A DNA stretch of 39,355 bases, from contig JAFZIO010000064.1 in the NCBI GenBank assembly GCA_017554335.1, forward strand, positions 1 through 39,355, read 5' to 3'. The translations under genes and the position numbers were made by a program. The stretch's first letter is position 1, and each line of letters starts with the position of its first letter. Source of the stretch: Bacteroidales bacterium. Its GTDB lineage: Bacteria; Bacteroidota; Bacteroidia; Bacteroidales; UBA932. The notes beneath the pieces are model-generated. The model had not been told where the DNA came from. It searched no databases and was given only the letters and a program-made list of their open reading frames with translations. Positions 6,544 through 15,134 of this stretch are shown one piece after another.

Positions 6544-8529
6544 TTAATTATGGTTGTAGCCGGAAGAAGGGTTGCCGGAGTAACTCCCACCGCTGCTGGT
6601 CCTAACGCTGCTATCTACAGTGACCCCATCGCGGTCATCAGTGAACTCGCCATCTTTTCCGAGGCCGATGTCATTAACTCCATTGGAGCCCTTGTTGGCC
6701 GTGACAGTACCGCTTTGCACATTGATACTGCCGCAATAACCCTTTTCTCCCGTTCCTATACCAGCTGCATTGGTACCGCCAGTGGCCGTAACAGTACCGC
6801 TTTGCACATTGATACTGCCGCAACCAGCATTTTCGCCGGTACCGATACCGGCTGCATTAGTACAGCCAGTAGCCGTAACGGTACCGCCAGAGATAGTGAT
6901 GTCCCAACAACGCGAGTCCATACCGCTGCCGATGCCAGCGCCATAATTGGACGAGGCGTTTACGATACCGCCTTCAATGATGATGTTGCCGCTAGAACTA
7001 CCATAACCGGTACCGATGCCCGCGCCGCTGCAAGGGGCGATGGCGAAAAGTTCGCCTGTACCAAGGTATCCGCCCCGGATGGTCAGCGTATAAGAATTAC
7101 TATAATATTCATATGCAGTCTCTATGCCGGCTGTTTTGATACCGAATCCCTGCACAGTGTTCGTCGTTCCGTCAATCAGATTGATGGTGGCGTCGCCCAA
7201 ACAAGTGATGCCTGCATGGTCAGTGTTAGTCCATGCGCCATCGGCATTTATGCTTACGCCGCCCAGCCATACAACTGCACCATCGACAATGCTGATCTTC
7301 ACCTCGTTGGCCAGCGTGCCGTAAAGGCAGTCATAAGTATGAGCCGAATAATTAGAGGTCATATTGGCCAGGTTGACATGCGTCAGCATCGTGTAGCTAG
7401 ACCCATATTGCATAGAGACAAAGATGCCGTCGGAGGCGGCAGAAGCCAGGAGCCCGGCGTTCTTACCATAATAATCACCGTTTTTGTCCTTAAACAAATA
7501 GAGCGTTCCGTCGGCTGCTTCAGTGACTGTGCTGCCATCCACATTAGCCCTTACCAATGTGTATGGGGCGTATCTATTTTCCAACGTTTCATTAACGTCA
7601 CCATTAATCAGGAAATATGATCCACTCAAGTCAAGTTGATCGCCCACATTGAGGTGGGTTCCTACCGGCAGCGTACTGTAGGTTTTAAACGACTCTGTCA
7701 TCCTCATGCCAAGCGGATAGAGATTGTTGGCGGCGTAGGTCTTGCCGGTCAGGGACTTGGTGTAGTGCTGTCCGTCCTCATCGGTGGCGGTCAGTTCGAT
7801 GCTGGCATCGGCTACGGGAATCATGGCCACGTAGATGGGGGCGTTTACTCCAGATGAGCGGTTGATAGTATACGTGTTGCTTCCGTCGCTGACGGTAAAT
7901 TCGGTGATGGTAGAGCTGATATCCTTCGAGCCGTCGTCATTCTTGATGGTGAAGGCGCAGACGGCCAGCTTGTTGGCTAGCGTGATATCGTCAGGCAACT
8001 GGTCGCCATTCATCGTACCGTCAAAGACTGCAAGGTCGAATTCTTTGCCCAACCTGCCCAGGAAACCGTCCTGCCCGTTTCTCAGGTAGTAATAGTCGAT
8101 AGTTTGTTCATCGTCGTCAATCGTTGCATCGTTTGCGATGTAATACTGAGCCATATTGGAGGGATAAATCAGTCGCAGCCGACCATTCTCGGCAGGGCTA
8201 TCCATCGTCACTCTAATAGAGGCCGACTTGCCATCGTCGCTGATGTCGCTGCCGGCGAGTTGAATGTCTACCGCCTTTGTCTGGCCACTTGTGTTCTTAT
8301 AGACAAAGGTTATCTGGTCGTCCTCGGCGAATGTCTTCACTCCCCCGGCAGTCAGCGCACGGGTTCCGACACCGCCTTCCAGACTGATGGTAGTCGTCAG
8401 CGTCACAGTCTTCGTTGCCTCTTCCGGCTGCGGTTCGTCCGGAATCTCTTCATTCAGGCAGCCGGTCATCATGGCGGCCATAACTGCGATGGCGGCCATG
8501 CTCAGGAATCTCATACTACTCTTCTTCAT
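6544..8529 (-). CDS. Surface lipoprotein: fimbrillin-like with four glycine-rich repeats and a short tail
   Basis: 661 residues from the ATG at 8529; an ATG two codons upstream at 8535 is equally possible. The signal peptide ends MMTGC and is followed by an acidic stretch (NEEIPDEPQPEE), as in exported surface lipoproteins. An N-terminal fimbrillin/Mfa-like domain follows, then a region containing TYDCLYGTLAN and GVSINADGAW that parallels its neighbours. Four repeats lie at about 500-630 (NIIIEGG, DITISGG, and SINVQSGTVTA twice). The protein ends in a Ser/Gly/Asn-rich tail with no FISUMP-like module, unlike the other two. It overlaps the upstream small gene and probably shares a transcript with the gene at 8704. 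Confidence 0.8.
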   Translation of the reverse strand: MKKSSMRFLSMAAIAVMAAMMTGCLNEEIPDEPQPEEATKTVTLTTTISLEGGVGTRALTAGGVKTFAEDDQITFVYKNTSGQTKAVDIQLAGSDISDDGKSASIRVTMDSPAENGRLRLIYPSNMAQYYIANDATIDDDEQTIDYYYLRNGQDGFLGRLGKEFDLAVFDGTMNGDQLPDDITLANKLAVCAFTIKNDDGSKDISSTITEFTVSDGSNTYTINRSSGVNAPIYVAMIPVADASIELTATDEDGQHYTKSLTGKTYAANNLYPLGMRMTESFKTYSTLPVGTHLNVGDQLDLSGSYFLINGDVNETLENRYAPYTLVRANVDGSTVTEAADGTLYLFKDKNGDYYGKNAGLLASAASDGIFVSMQYGSSYTMLTHVNLANMTSNYSAHTYDCLYGTLANEVKISIVDGAVVWLGGVSINADGAWTNTDHAGITCLGDATINLIDGTTNTVQGFGIKTAGIETAYEYYSNSYTLTIRGGYLGTGELFAIAPCSGAGIGTGYGSSSGNIIIEGGIVNASSNYGAGIGSGMDSRCWDITISGGTVTATGCTNAAGIGTGENAGCGSINVQSGTVTATGGTNAAGIGTGEKGYCGSINVQSGTVTANKGSNGVNDIGLGKDGEFTDDRDGVTVDSSVRTSSGGSYSGNPSSGYNHN

Positions 8530-8659
8530 AGTCATGTACCGTATAATCCTGCACGCCAGCCCTTCTGCTTGCCTGCATTAATTGTGATTGTTGCAGCAAC
8601 TTAACGACCTCCATCCGGGGGCGTTCGTACTCTTTCTTCGCTGTCATCTTTCTATTCAT
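8516..8659 (-). CDS. Small Bacteroidales leader-type protein, 47 aa
   Basis: 47 codons from the ATG at 8659, overlapping the start of the next lipoprotein gene by 14 nt. An in-frame ATG at 8695 would add 12 residues. It contains YERPRMEVVKLLQQSQLMQA and ends VQDYTVHDYEEE, the usual Y-x-x-P...LLQ-S...acidic-tail layout of these Bacteroidales small proteins. It lacks the Cys of its three relatives here. It lies close behind the lipoprotein stop at 8704 with no clear promoter box between, so I infer co-transcription. Confidence 0.7.
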   Translation of the reverse strand: MNRKMTAKKEYERPRMEVVKLLQQSQLMQASRRAGVQDYTVHDYEEE

Positions 8660-8703
8660 TGTCTCTGTTTTCTTACTTAGTTGCAGGAGTTTCATAAGGT
8701 GTG

Positions 8704-10116
8704 TTAGAATCCGAAACAGGCGAGATGGAAATAACCGGTAAGCGGTGTATTCATAGATACTGATCCGTCTCGGAAGGTATATTCTTTTGAGAAATAGATA
8801 TACTTTCGAGATGGATTCGAACCCGGGCCTTCTACATCAGATGTCCAATAATTACAAGGTCCACTAATAAGATGTTCATTTATAAATTGAGATTTAAACG
8901 TCACGCCCGTGGCGTTATATTTTACAGGAAAGTCAAACGAGCCGCCGCAACCCTCCACCATCTTCTGCCATTCATCCAGCGAAGGCGTATGCCATGAGCC
9001 GCCTGTAATTGCAGCTGGATAAGGATAAGGAGGTCTAAATATTTCCGTAGGGTTGCTGGTCAGCTCTATGGCCAGGCCGTGGCCCGTTCGGCTGACGTAG
9101 CATATCATGGCAGCCTTCGACACGCCGTCAGGCATCGTAGTGTCGGGCGAGTAGATGTTGCCATCGCTGCCAACGATACTGCCAACAGAAGCAGATGTGA
9201 CACCGCTCAGGGCTGAAGCCGTATAATCATAATCACCGACATTATAGACCTTTGCACCAAGTGTCTTATTACCTATGGGGCGTTCATGGATTGTGGGATT
9301 ACCATAAAGCGATGTCAATAATTGAATACTCCAATCACTGGAACCAGATTCGGTCGTGCAGGCGAAGTGGACATATCCATCGGCATCGGAGGTAACTTGC
9401 TGCGGCTTATACGTGGTACTCTCTGAATCCTTTACAACTCTAACGTAATAGGTGGTGTTGGCGGTGAGGCCGTTGATGGTGAAGTTGCAGTTGAAGACGG
9501 GATCTTCGCAGGCAAGCGGGAAACTCGCAGTCGTGGCATCGTACGTTCCACGGACATAAATGCCGGTTTCCATCAACTTGCTGGCATTATCGCTCTGGCC
9601 AGTGACAAGGCATTGTGTGTAGTTGAAATTGCACAATTGGTCCATACCAATACCGATTGCGTCCGATATGGCATCCCTGGGAACGAGGGTAGCGGTAACC
9701 TCGTTCGTGCCGTATTCCTTCATGGGATCATCTGTATTCTGGATATCATAGTCTTTGGCGACACTATAAGTAACAACGGTTTGACCTTGAATGGTCACGA
9801 CCTTTTTCTTCCACACTGTGAAATCTCCAGAGAACATGGCACTCGCAGTGCCCGCACCACTCACAAGGTCCAGATATCCGCCCATACGGTAGGTCTCGTC
9901 AATGTCGCCCACTACATACAGCCTGTCGCCCGCGGTGAACTTCAGGGTACGGGTGATGCCGTCCTTCGTCACCTGACTCCGGGTCAAAGGGGCCGCGTCG
10001 CCTATGCCGGCACCCACGGTCACGTGGATCGGCTGCCGGGGTTCGACAGTAATGCTTAATTCTTTGGAACAGGCCGAAAGGGCCAGAACGAGTAACGCAA
10101 ACAATAACTTCTTCAT
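8704..10116 (-). CDS. Fimbrillin-like lipoprotein with DUF1566/FISUMP-like C-terminus
   Basis: 470 residues from the ATG at 10116, preceded by AGGAGGAGG. The signal peptide ends in lipobox LSAC. The N-terminal half has the fimbrillin/Mfa-like pattern (LTRSQVTKDG, FTAGDRLYVVGD). From about residue 290 it carries a module with VYNVGDYDYT, GHGLAIEL, SWHTPSLDEWQKM and CNYWTSD, resembling the DUF1566/FISUMP family. There are no glycine-rich helix repeats. It begins 1 nt after the stop of its small upstream gene. It is the first lipoprotein of the leftward locus and probably an outer-membrane surface protein; its ligand is unknown. Confidence 0.8.
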   Translation of the reverse strand: MKKLLFALLVLALSACSKELSITVEPRQPIHVTVGAGIGDAAPLTRSQVTKDGITRTLKFTAGDRLYVVGDIDETYRMGGYLDLVSGAGTASAMFSGDFTVWKKKVVTIQGQTVVTYSVAKDYDIQNTDDPMKEYGTNEVTATLVPRDAISDAIGIGMDQLCNFNYTQCLVTGQSDNASKLMETGIYVRGTYDATTASFPLACEDPVFNCNFTINGLTANTTYYVRVVKDSESTTYKPQQVTSDADGYVHFACTTESGSSDWSIQLLTSLYGNPTIHERPIGNKTLGAKVYNVGDYDYTASALSGVTSASVGSIVGSDGNIYSPDTTMPDGVSKAAMICYVSRTGHGLAIELTSNPTEIFRPPYPYPAAITGGSWHTPSLDEWQKMVEGCGGSFDFPVKYNATGVTFKSQFINEHLISGPCNYWTSDVEGPGSNPSRKYIYFSKEYTFRDGSVSMNTPLTGYFHLACFGF

Positions 10117-10117
10117 A

Positions 10118-10240
10118 CTACAGATCCTCCTCCTCATAAACTACGTTCATGTTTGCCAACGGGGAATTGCAGATTATCCCCGACGTCTTGATTTCCAGCA
10201 CTAGAATTGCCGGAGACGCATAGAATAGTTTGTTGTTCAT
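10118..10240 (-). CDS. Small Bacteroidales leader-type protein, 40 aa
   Basis: 40 codons starting MNNKLFYASPAILVLEIK, with GIICNSP in the middle and an acidic end, VVYEEEDL. The Y-x-x-P motif and the Cys align without gaps with the small genes at 3065 and 6103. The codons for its last acidic residues also supply the purine-rich ribosome-binding sequence of the lipoprotein at 10116, which suggests translational coupling. A TAAATTCG box lies upstream. Confidence 0.7.
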   Translation of the reverse strand: MNNKLFYASPAILVLEIKTSGIICNSPLANMNVVYEEEDL

Positions 10241-10271
10241 AGTTCCAGGATACTACCACTAAATAACGGCA

Positions 10272-10279
10272 CGAATTTA
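10272..10279 (-). promoter_or_regulatory. Bacteroidetes-type -7 box, TTCG variant
   Basis: TAAATTCG on the minus strand, 31 bp before the small gene start at 10240. Confidence 0.55.
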
Positions 10280-10300
10280 CAAATCTTTCTTATACTTTAT

Positions 10301-10308
10301 TATCTTTG
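10301..10308 (+). promoter_or_regulatory. Bacteroidetes-type -7 box for the Ntn-hydrolase
   Basis: TATCTTTG lies 24 bp before the chosen ATG at 10333. An in-frame ATG at 10306 falls inside this box, which argues for the later start. Confidence 0.65.
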
Positions 10309-10332
10309 CCTGAGAAATATTCGAGAAAAAAA

Positions 10333-11466
10333 ATGAAGAAAGCATTGTTATGGGTCGTCGGCATCATTGCCGCGCTTTGTATTGCCGTCGCCTGCATCTG
10401 GGGCGGCGAGATTGCCACCATCCGTTCCGTCAAGTCCGTTGATGGAAACGAGTACCTGTACACCATGGAGTACAAGGCCGCGTACGACCTGGACGACGTG
10501 GTAGCCAACGACATAGACGAGAACTCGGAGCTCCTGGATTACGTAGTCGGGCGCATAGGCAAGGGGCTCCCTCTTAAGATCAAGAGCGCCCAGGTGGCCG
10601 ACGAGAACGGCGAAATGCAGACGATGAACTGCACCAGCTTCCAAGCCGCACAGGCCGGCGGCGACGGCTTCTGGTATGGCCGCAACTACGACTTCTTCAA
10701 GAATCCCACTATGGTGACCGTCTCCCGCCCCAAGAAGGGATACGCCTCCATCGCCGTCAGCGACATGTCCCACTTCGGCTATTCCCTTGAGAAGCTGCCC
10801 GTCAAACTGTTGTCCAGGCTCAGCTGCCTGGCCGCCATCTACGCCCCGGTAGACGGCATCAACGAGAAGGGCCTCTGCACCTCAATCATGGCCCTGCCCA
10901 AGCAGGCGTCGCAGCAGGATACGCCCAAGCACGACGTGGGCACCACCATCATCATGCGCCTGTGGCTGGACCGCTGCGCCACCGTACAGGAGGCGCTGGA
11001 GCTCCTGGAAACGGTTGACGTTCGGCACGACGCCGCAGTCGGCTCCGGCTATCATTATATGGTGGCCGATGCGTCTGGCGACTGTGCCGTGGTGGAGTTC
11101 GACAAGGAAGACGGATGGAAGACAATGATAGTGCGCAAGCCTGCCGACGCCAACTGCATGCTGGTTACCAACCACTTGCTTTCAGAGAAATACTACACCA
11201 CGCAGCCCGATCCGGCCGTGGGCAACCCGCACAGCAAGAGCTGGTGGCGCTACGAGACGGCCGGCGCCTACCTGAAGGAGCACGACGGAGTGCTGACCCT
11301 GGACGAGGCGCAGGAGTGCCTCTCACAGGTGCACTGGAAAGACCTGGTATGGGACAACGGTACGGTGGAGGACACGCAGTACAGCAACGTGTACGACCAG
11401 AAGAACATAGTGCTCTACCTCCGCAGCTGGAACGATTACGAGACCACGCAGCGCTTCGGGCTGTAA
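10333..11466 (+). CDS. Choloylglycine hydrolase / linear amide C-N hydrolase family (Ntn-type)
   Basis: 377 residues. A hydrophobic N-terminal segment (about 4-24) acts as anchor or signal peptide, putting the enzyme on the periplasmic or outer side. The catalytic set of the CBAH/penicillin V acylase group is visible: nucleophile Cys100 in MNCTSFQA, then GRNYDFF (Arg117, Asp120), DGINEKGL, and TNH near residue 280. About 99 residues precede the Cys, so activation would need removal of a propeptide, or the enzyme works with an internal Cys. It probably hydrolyses a linear amide (bile-salt, acyl-amino-acid or penicillin-like). The substrate cannot be read from sequence. Monocistronic; convergent with the gene at 11492. 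Confidence 0.8.
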   Translation: MKKALLWVVGIIAALCIAVACIWGGEIATIRSVKSVDGNEYLYTMEYKAAYDLDDVVANDIDENSELLDYVVGRIGKGLPLKIKSAQVADENGEMQTMNCTSFQAAQAGGDGFWYGRNYDFFKNPTMVTVSRPKKGYASIAVSDMSHFGYSLEKLPVKLLSRLSCLAAIYAPVDGINEKGLCTSIMALPKQASQQDTPKHDVGTTIIMRLWLDRCATVQEALELLETVDVRHDAAVGSGYHYMVADASGDCAVVEFDKEDGWKTMIVRKPADANCMLVTNHLLSEKYYTTQPDPAVGNPHSKSWWRYETAGAYLKEHDGVLTLDEAQECLSQVHWKDLVWDNGTVEDTQYSNVYDQKNIVLYLRSWNDYETTQRFGL

Positions 11467-11491
11467 GGCCGGCTACCTGTTAACAAGCCAA

Positions 11492-12664
11492 CTACCCAAC
11501 CACCAACTTCCCCACTTTGGGGATACGCTGCACCAGCACGCTGAAAACGGCGGAGCAGACGAAGGAGACCACCGCGATACACAGTATCTCAACGGGGGTA
11601 GTCCATATGCCGAGCCGGCCGTCGACGCCAAGGCCGAGCCAGCCGCGCACCCAGCCGGAAACGCTGCCCAGAACGAGCAGGTGGCACAGATACATGCCGT
11701 AACTCGCCTTAGAAACGGGCACGAGGACCTTGTGGGTAAACTTCCCGCCTCCCTCTATCTTATGGAACACCAGCGCCCAGGCTATGGTCATCAGGGCCAC
11801 GCCAAATGTGTCGTTCAGCCATGGGGCCTCCCAGATGGCCGCAAGGCCCACCGGACCTTCGACCGGGAAGCTGCCGTGCGAGTCGGCCCAGACGCCGGAG
11901 AGGAAGCCGCCGGCACAGATGGACACGCCCACCAGGAAAGAGGGCACGGCGATCGCCAGCGTGCGGCCCCAGGAGAGCCGTCCGACGAACTTGCGGAAGT
12001 AGAGTCCCAGCAGCAGGAAGCCCACGAAGCCGCTTAGGTAATAGAAGACGCCGTAGCTGTTCCAGCTGGCCTCGCCCCAGAGGGGGAACTTGGCCGCGTT
12101 GGGGATGCCGGACGGCCCGTAGATTACAGGCGCGGCCCCGCCGACCAGCAGGCGGATAAGCGGTATTATGGTCGTAAAGAGCCATATGCCCAGATAAATC
12201 TGCAGCTCCTTTTTGCCAACCTTTTCCGCCCAGGGCGACAGCAACGGCATTATAAGATACAGACCCACAAGCATATACACGAACCACATATGCCCGGCGG
12301 CGTAGTTGAAATTCAGCAGCAGGTCCTTGAAGTTCTGAACCGGGTCGCCCCACACCAGTGCGTACACCACCGACCACAAAACGAACGGCGGCAGTATGCG
12401 CAGGGCCCTCTTCTTGAAGAACTCCCCTGTGGAATAATGTAGCGGGAACTGCAAGTACGACGACGCAAACACGAAAAGTGCCACGCAGGCGCGCGGAATG
12501 GAGTTCAGAATAGCCACCCAGAAGGCGTCGGCACGGGTAAGTATGAGCGAGCCCTCCCCTCCCAGGTAGAACGGCTCGCAGCTGTGAGTGAACATGACCA
12601 GGAAGCAGGCGCTTACCCGCATCCAGTCCAGCCAGATTTCCCTTTTATTGACAGTCGTTTGCAT
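11492..12664 (-). CDS. Acyltransferase 3 family membrane protein
   Basis: 390 residues with about ten hydrophobic segments. The N-terminus KREIWLDWMRVSACFLVMFTH and the internal RALRILPPFVLWS are characteristic of the acyltransferase-3 (OafA/NolX-like) family, as is the closing VSKASYGMYLCHLLVL. Members transfer acyl groups, often acetyl, onto sugars or lipids at the inner membrane. The acceptor is unknown. It is divergent from the HAD phosphatase at 12721; a weak minus-strand TATATTAG box lies at 12670-12677. Confidence 0.85.
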   Translation of the reverse strand: MQTTVNKREIWLDWMRVSACFLVMFTHSCEPFYLGGEGSLILTRADAFWVAILNSIPRACVALFVFASSYLQFPLHYSTGEFFKKRALRILPPFVLWSVVYALVWGDPVQNFKDLLLNFNYAAGHMWFVYMLVGLYLIMPLLSPWAEKVGKKELQIYLGIWLFTTIIPLIRLLVGGAAPVIYGPSGIPNAAKFPLWGEASWNSYGVFYYLSGFVGFLLLGLYFRKFVGRLSWGRTLAIAVPSFLVGVSICAGGFLSGVWADSHGSFPVEGPVGLAAIWEAPWLNDTFGVALMTIAWALVFHKIEGGGKFTHKVLVPVSKASYGMYLCHLLVLGSVSGWVRGWLGLGVDGRLGIWTTPVEILCIAVVSFVCSAVFSVLVQRIPKVGKLVVG

Positions 12665-12699
12665 GGATGCTAATATACGTATTTTTCGAAAAATTTATT

Positions 12700-12707
12700 T
12701 ACCTTCG
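12700..12707 (+). promoter_or_regulatory. Bacteroidetes-type -7 box, TTCG variant
   Basis: TACCTTCG, 13 bp before the ATG at 12721. It supports that start over the in-frame ATG at 12667. Confidence 0.55.
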
Positions 12708-12720
12708 CGCTTGTTTCAGA

Positions 12721-13365
12721 ATGTCTAAACTCATAATACTCGATTTTGACGGAACCCTGGCCGACACCAGGGAAATAATAGTACGCACCAACCAGGAGGC
12801 GCAGCGCCGCATGGGCTACCCCGTTACCGACGAGGCCGGCATAGTGGCCACCGTCGGCCTGCCGCTGACGGAATGCATCCTGACCATGTATCCGGACCTG
12901 CCGCATGAGGCGCTTCCCGAATGGGTGAAGACCTACCGGGAGGTGTTCAACGTGCTGAAGGAGACCATAATACCGGAATTGTTCCCCCATGTGAAGGAGA
13001 CCATGGAGGAGTTGGTCGGGAAGGGGTGCAGGTTCACGGTGGCGTCGTCCCGCGGAACCGAGTCCCTGACAGACTTCCTGCGGGAAATGGGCATCGCCCC
13101 TTATATCTCTTACGTGCTGGGAGCCGACGACGTGAAGCTGGCCAAGCCGCACCCGGAGCCGGTGCTGATGACGCTTGCCGCCATGTCCGCCGACGCCTCC
13201 GACACCCTCGTGGTAGGCGACATGCCGGTGGACATACAGATGGGTCTGGGCGCGGGAGCGTGGACCTGCGGCGTCACCTACGGCAACTCCAACAGGGAGG
13301 CGCTGCTTGCCGCCGGAGCCCATCATGTAATAGACGACTTCGGCGAAATAGCATCACTTATCTAG
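12721..13365 (+). CDS. HAD-superfamily phosphatase (phosphoglycolate phosphatase / beta-phosphoglucomutase-like)
   Basis: 214 residues. Motif I is LDFDGTLADT (nucleophile Asp8, Asp10). The helical cap subdomain follows, with a Ser in VASSRG as motif II, Lys in KLAKPHPEP as motif III, and VVGDMPVDIQMGLGAG as motif IV. This is the layout of the PGP/GphA subgroup with a C1 cap. It probably dephosphorylates a small phosphorylated metabolite in the cytoplasm. It ends 15 nt from the convergent nitroreductase gene. Confidence 0.85.
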   Translation: MSKLIILDFDGTLADTREIIVRTNQEAQRRMGYPVTDEAGIVATVGLPLTECILTMYPDLPHEALPEWVKTYREVFNVLKETIIPELFPHVKETMEELVGKGCRFTVASSRGTESLTDFLREMGIAPYISYVLGADDVKLAKPHPEPVLMTLAAMSADASDTLVVGDMPVDIQMGLGAGAWTCGVTYGNSNREALLAAGAHHVIDDFGEIASLI

Positions 13366-13380
13366 AAGCGGCGCCGGCAC

Positions 13381-13890
13381 TCACCACTTTTCGTAGTGGA
13401 TGTTCTCCGGCTTCCATTTATCTTTCGGCTTTTCGTCCCTGGCCGGATGCCCGACGGGGATGATGCAGTAGGGCTTGACGTTGTCCGGCAGACCGAGCGC
13501 CTCGATGGCGGGGCCCATACGGTCGTCATAAGGATAGCACGCCGTCCACACGGCACCCAGGCCCAGCGATTCGGCCGCCAGCAGCAGGTTCTCGGTGGCG
13601 GCGGCACAGTCGGCCGTCCAGTTATGGTTGGCGATACCCAGGTTGTTGGTCAGCTTGCCGCAGACCACTATAGCCACGGGGGCCTTGGCTATCATCTTGT
13701 TGAATCCTACCGCCATCTTCGCTTTGGTGGCCTGCTCCGTCACCACCACGAAGCGCCAGGGCTGGATGTTCATTCCGGAAGGCGCCGCCATGGCGGCTTT
13801 CAACATAAATTCCACCTGCTCCGGCGTTACCGGCTCATCAGTATAAGAACGTACGCTTTTACGAGATAAAATGATATCAATGAGTTCCAT
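13381..13890 (-). CDS. Nitroreductase family protein
   Basis: 169 residues from the ATG at 13890. The start MELIDIILSRKSVRSYTDEPV, then AAMAAPSGMNIQPWRFVVV, and GLGAVWTACYPYDDR near the C-terminus match FMN-dependent nitroreductases, which form dimers and use NAD(P)H to reduce nitro compounds, quinones or flavins. The longer upstream frame runs through the divergent promoter region and into the next gene, so it is not the start. The physiological substrate is unknown. Confidence 0.88.
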   Translation of the reverse strand: MELIDIILSRKSVRSYTDEPVTPEQVEFMLKAAMAAPSGMNIQPWRFVVVTEQATKAKMAVGFNKMIAKAPVAIVVCGKLTNNLGIANHNWTADCAAATENLLLAAESLGLGAVWTACYPYDDRMGPAIEALGLPDNVKPYCIIPVGHPARDEKPKDKWKPENIHYEKW

Positions 13891-13901
13891 AATTCTACGG
13901 G

Positions 13902-13909
13902 CGAATATA
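13902..13909 (-). promoter_or_regulatory. -7 box for the nitroreductase
   Basis: TATATTCG on the minus strand, 11 bp before the ATG at 13890. It faces away from the plus-strand box at 13931. Confidence 0.55.
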
Positions 13910-13930
13910 ATCAAAATTGTCCATTTTTTG

Positions 13931-13938
13931 TAAATTTG
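13931..13938 (+). promoter_or_regulatory. -7 box for the plsX-like operon
   Basis: TAAATTTG followed by only seven bases before the ATG at 13946. The transcript would start at or next to the start codon. Confidence 0.6.
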
Positions 13939-13945
13939 TCGAATT

Positions 13946-14902
13946 ATGAATAATAAAGAAATCATTATTGACCTTCTGGGAAGCGACCAGGGTCCGGAAG
14001 AGATGCTGGAAGGCGCCAGGCTGGTGCTTGAAGCGTTCCCATCCATCAACGTCGTCCTGGCCGGACCGAAGGCCCTCATAGAGGCCGCCGGGCTGCCGGA
14101 TGGCCGCTACCGTATACTGGAGGCCGACAAGACAGTTACCAACCTCGACAACCCCATAGAGGCGTTCTACCGCAAGGAGCCCGTCTCCGTCTTCCTGGCG
14201 CTGGAAGAGGCCAGCCGGTGCGACGACGCACTGGGGGTGATAAGCGCCGGCAACACGGGAGCCCTGTTTGCCGGATCCATCCGCTATCTTCTGGCCGACA
14301 AGACCGCCCGGCCGTGTATAGCAGCCATCCTGCCCACCACCGAGGGAGGCTTCACCTGCCTTGTGGACACGGGCGCCTCAATCGACTGCGGTCCCCAGCA
14401 GCTGGTGGAATTCGCCCACCGCGGCAGCGATTTCATGCGCTCATTGTATAAGATCGACGCCCCCCGGGTGGGCCTTCTGTCCAACGGGGCCGAGCCCACA
14501 AAGGGCAACAAGCTGGTCAAAGAGGCACACGCTCTGCTCGCGCAGGACGAGAGTATCAACTTCGTGGGCAATATAGAGGGCAACAAGACCCTCAGCGGCC
14601 TGTGCGACGTGCTGGTGTGCGAAGGATTCGCCGGCAACCAGGTGCTCAAGAACTCCGAGGGCATGGCGGTGAACCTCATTACCGAGATAGTCAAATACGG
14701 CAAGATGCACAATGTACCCGCCGCCAAGGAAATAGTAGGATACCTTATGTCCCGCTTCGACTTCGCGTCCCTGGGGGCAGGCATCATGCTGGGTACCAGC
14801 AAACTGGTGCTTAAGAACCGCGGCTCCTGCCGTCGCGATGCGGTAAAGAACGCCGCACGTATACTCGTCAACCTTGCAGAAAACAAAACAGTTTATGAAT
14901 AA
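13946..14902 (+). CDS. plsX: PlsX-like phosphate acyltransferase
   Basis: 318 residues, close to the usual PlsX length. The N-terminal IIIDLLGSDQGPEEMLEGA corresponds to the canonical DAMGGDxGP. VISAGNTGALFAGS, NKLVKEAHALL and VCEGFAGNQVLKNSEGM are strong PlsX/Pta-fold signatures. PlsX makes acyl-phosphate from acyl-ACP for phospholipid synthesis on the inner face of the membrane. It overlaps by 8 nt an ACP gene and is followed by a PlsC-like gene, which fits that pathway. The unusual N-terminal motif and the dedicated ACP suggest a second, specialised copy rather than the housekeeping one; that is inference. Confidence 0.85.
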   Translation: MNNKEIIIDLLGSDQGPEEMLEGARLVLEAFPSINVVLAGPKALIEAAGLPDGRYRILEADKTVTNLDNPIEAFYRKEPVSVFLALEEASRCDDALGVISAGNTGALFAGSIRYLLADKTARPCIAAILPTTEGGFTCLVDTGASIDCGPQQLVEFAHRGSDFMRSLYKIDAPRVGLLSNGAEPTKGNKLVKEAHALLAQDESINFVGNIEGNKTLSGLCDVLVCEGFAGNQVLKNSEGMAVNLITEIVKYGKMHNVPAAKEIVGYLMSRFDFASLGAGIMLGTSKLVLKNRGSCRRDAVKNAARILVNLAENKTVYE

Positions 14903-15134
14903 TATGTACGACAGATTATTGAAGCTTATCAAGCAGTATCTTCCGGAAGACAAAGTATCCCAGGCCACCCCTTCTGCACGCCTGCTGGCCGACCTGGGCA
15001 TGGACTCCATCGGCATGCTCATGCTCTCCATGGCCATGGAAGAAGAATTCGGCGTCTCTTTCCGTGAGCCCGTGCACTTTGTCACCGTCCAGGACGTTGT
15101 GGATTTCCTGGAGAAGAATGCTACCAAGCGATGA
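14895..15134 (+). CDS. Acyl carrier protein
   Basis: 79 residues from the ATG at 14895, which lies inside the end of the plsX-like gene (ATGAATAA overlap). LLADLGMDSIGMLMLSMAMEEEFGV contains the phosphopantetheine attachment Ser38 in the DSI form of the DSL motif, and the fold length is right for a free ACP. It would carry the acyl group used by its neighbours. Its Ser would need a 4'-phosphopantetheinyl transferase; whether the Sfp-type enzyme at 20280 acts on it is not known. Confidence 0.88.
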   Translation: MNNMYDRLLKLIKQYLPEDKVSQATPSARLLADLGMDSIGMLMLSMAMEEEFGVSFREPVHFVTVQDVVDFLEKNATKR

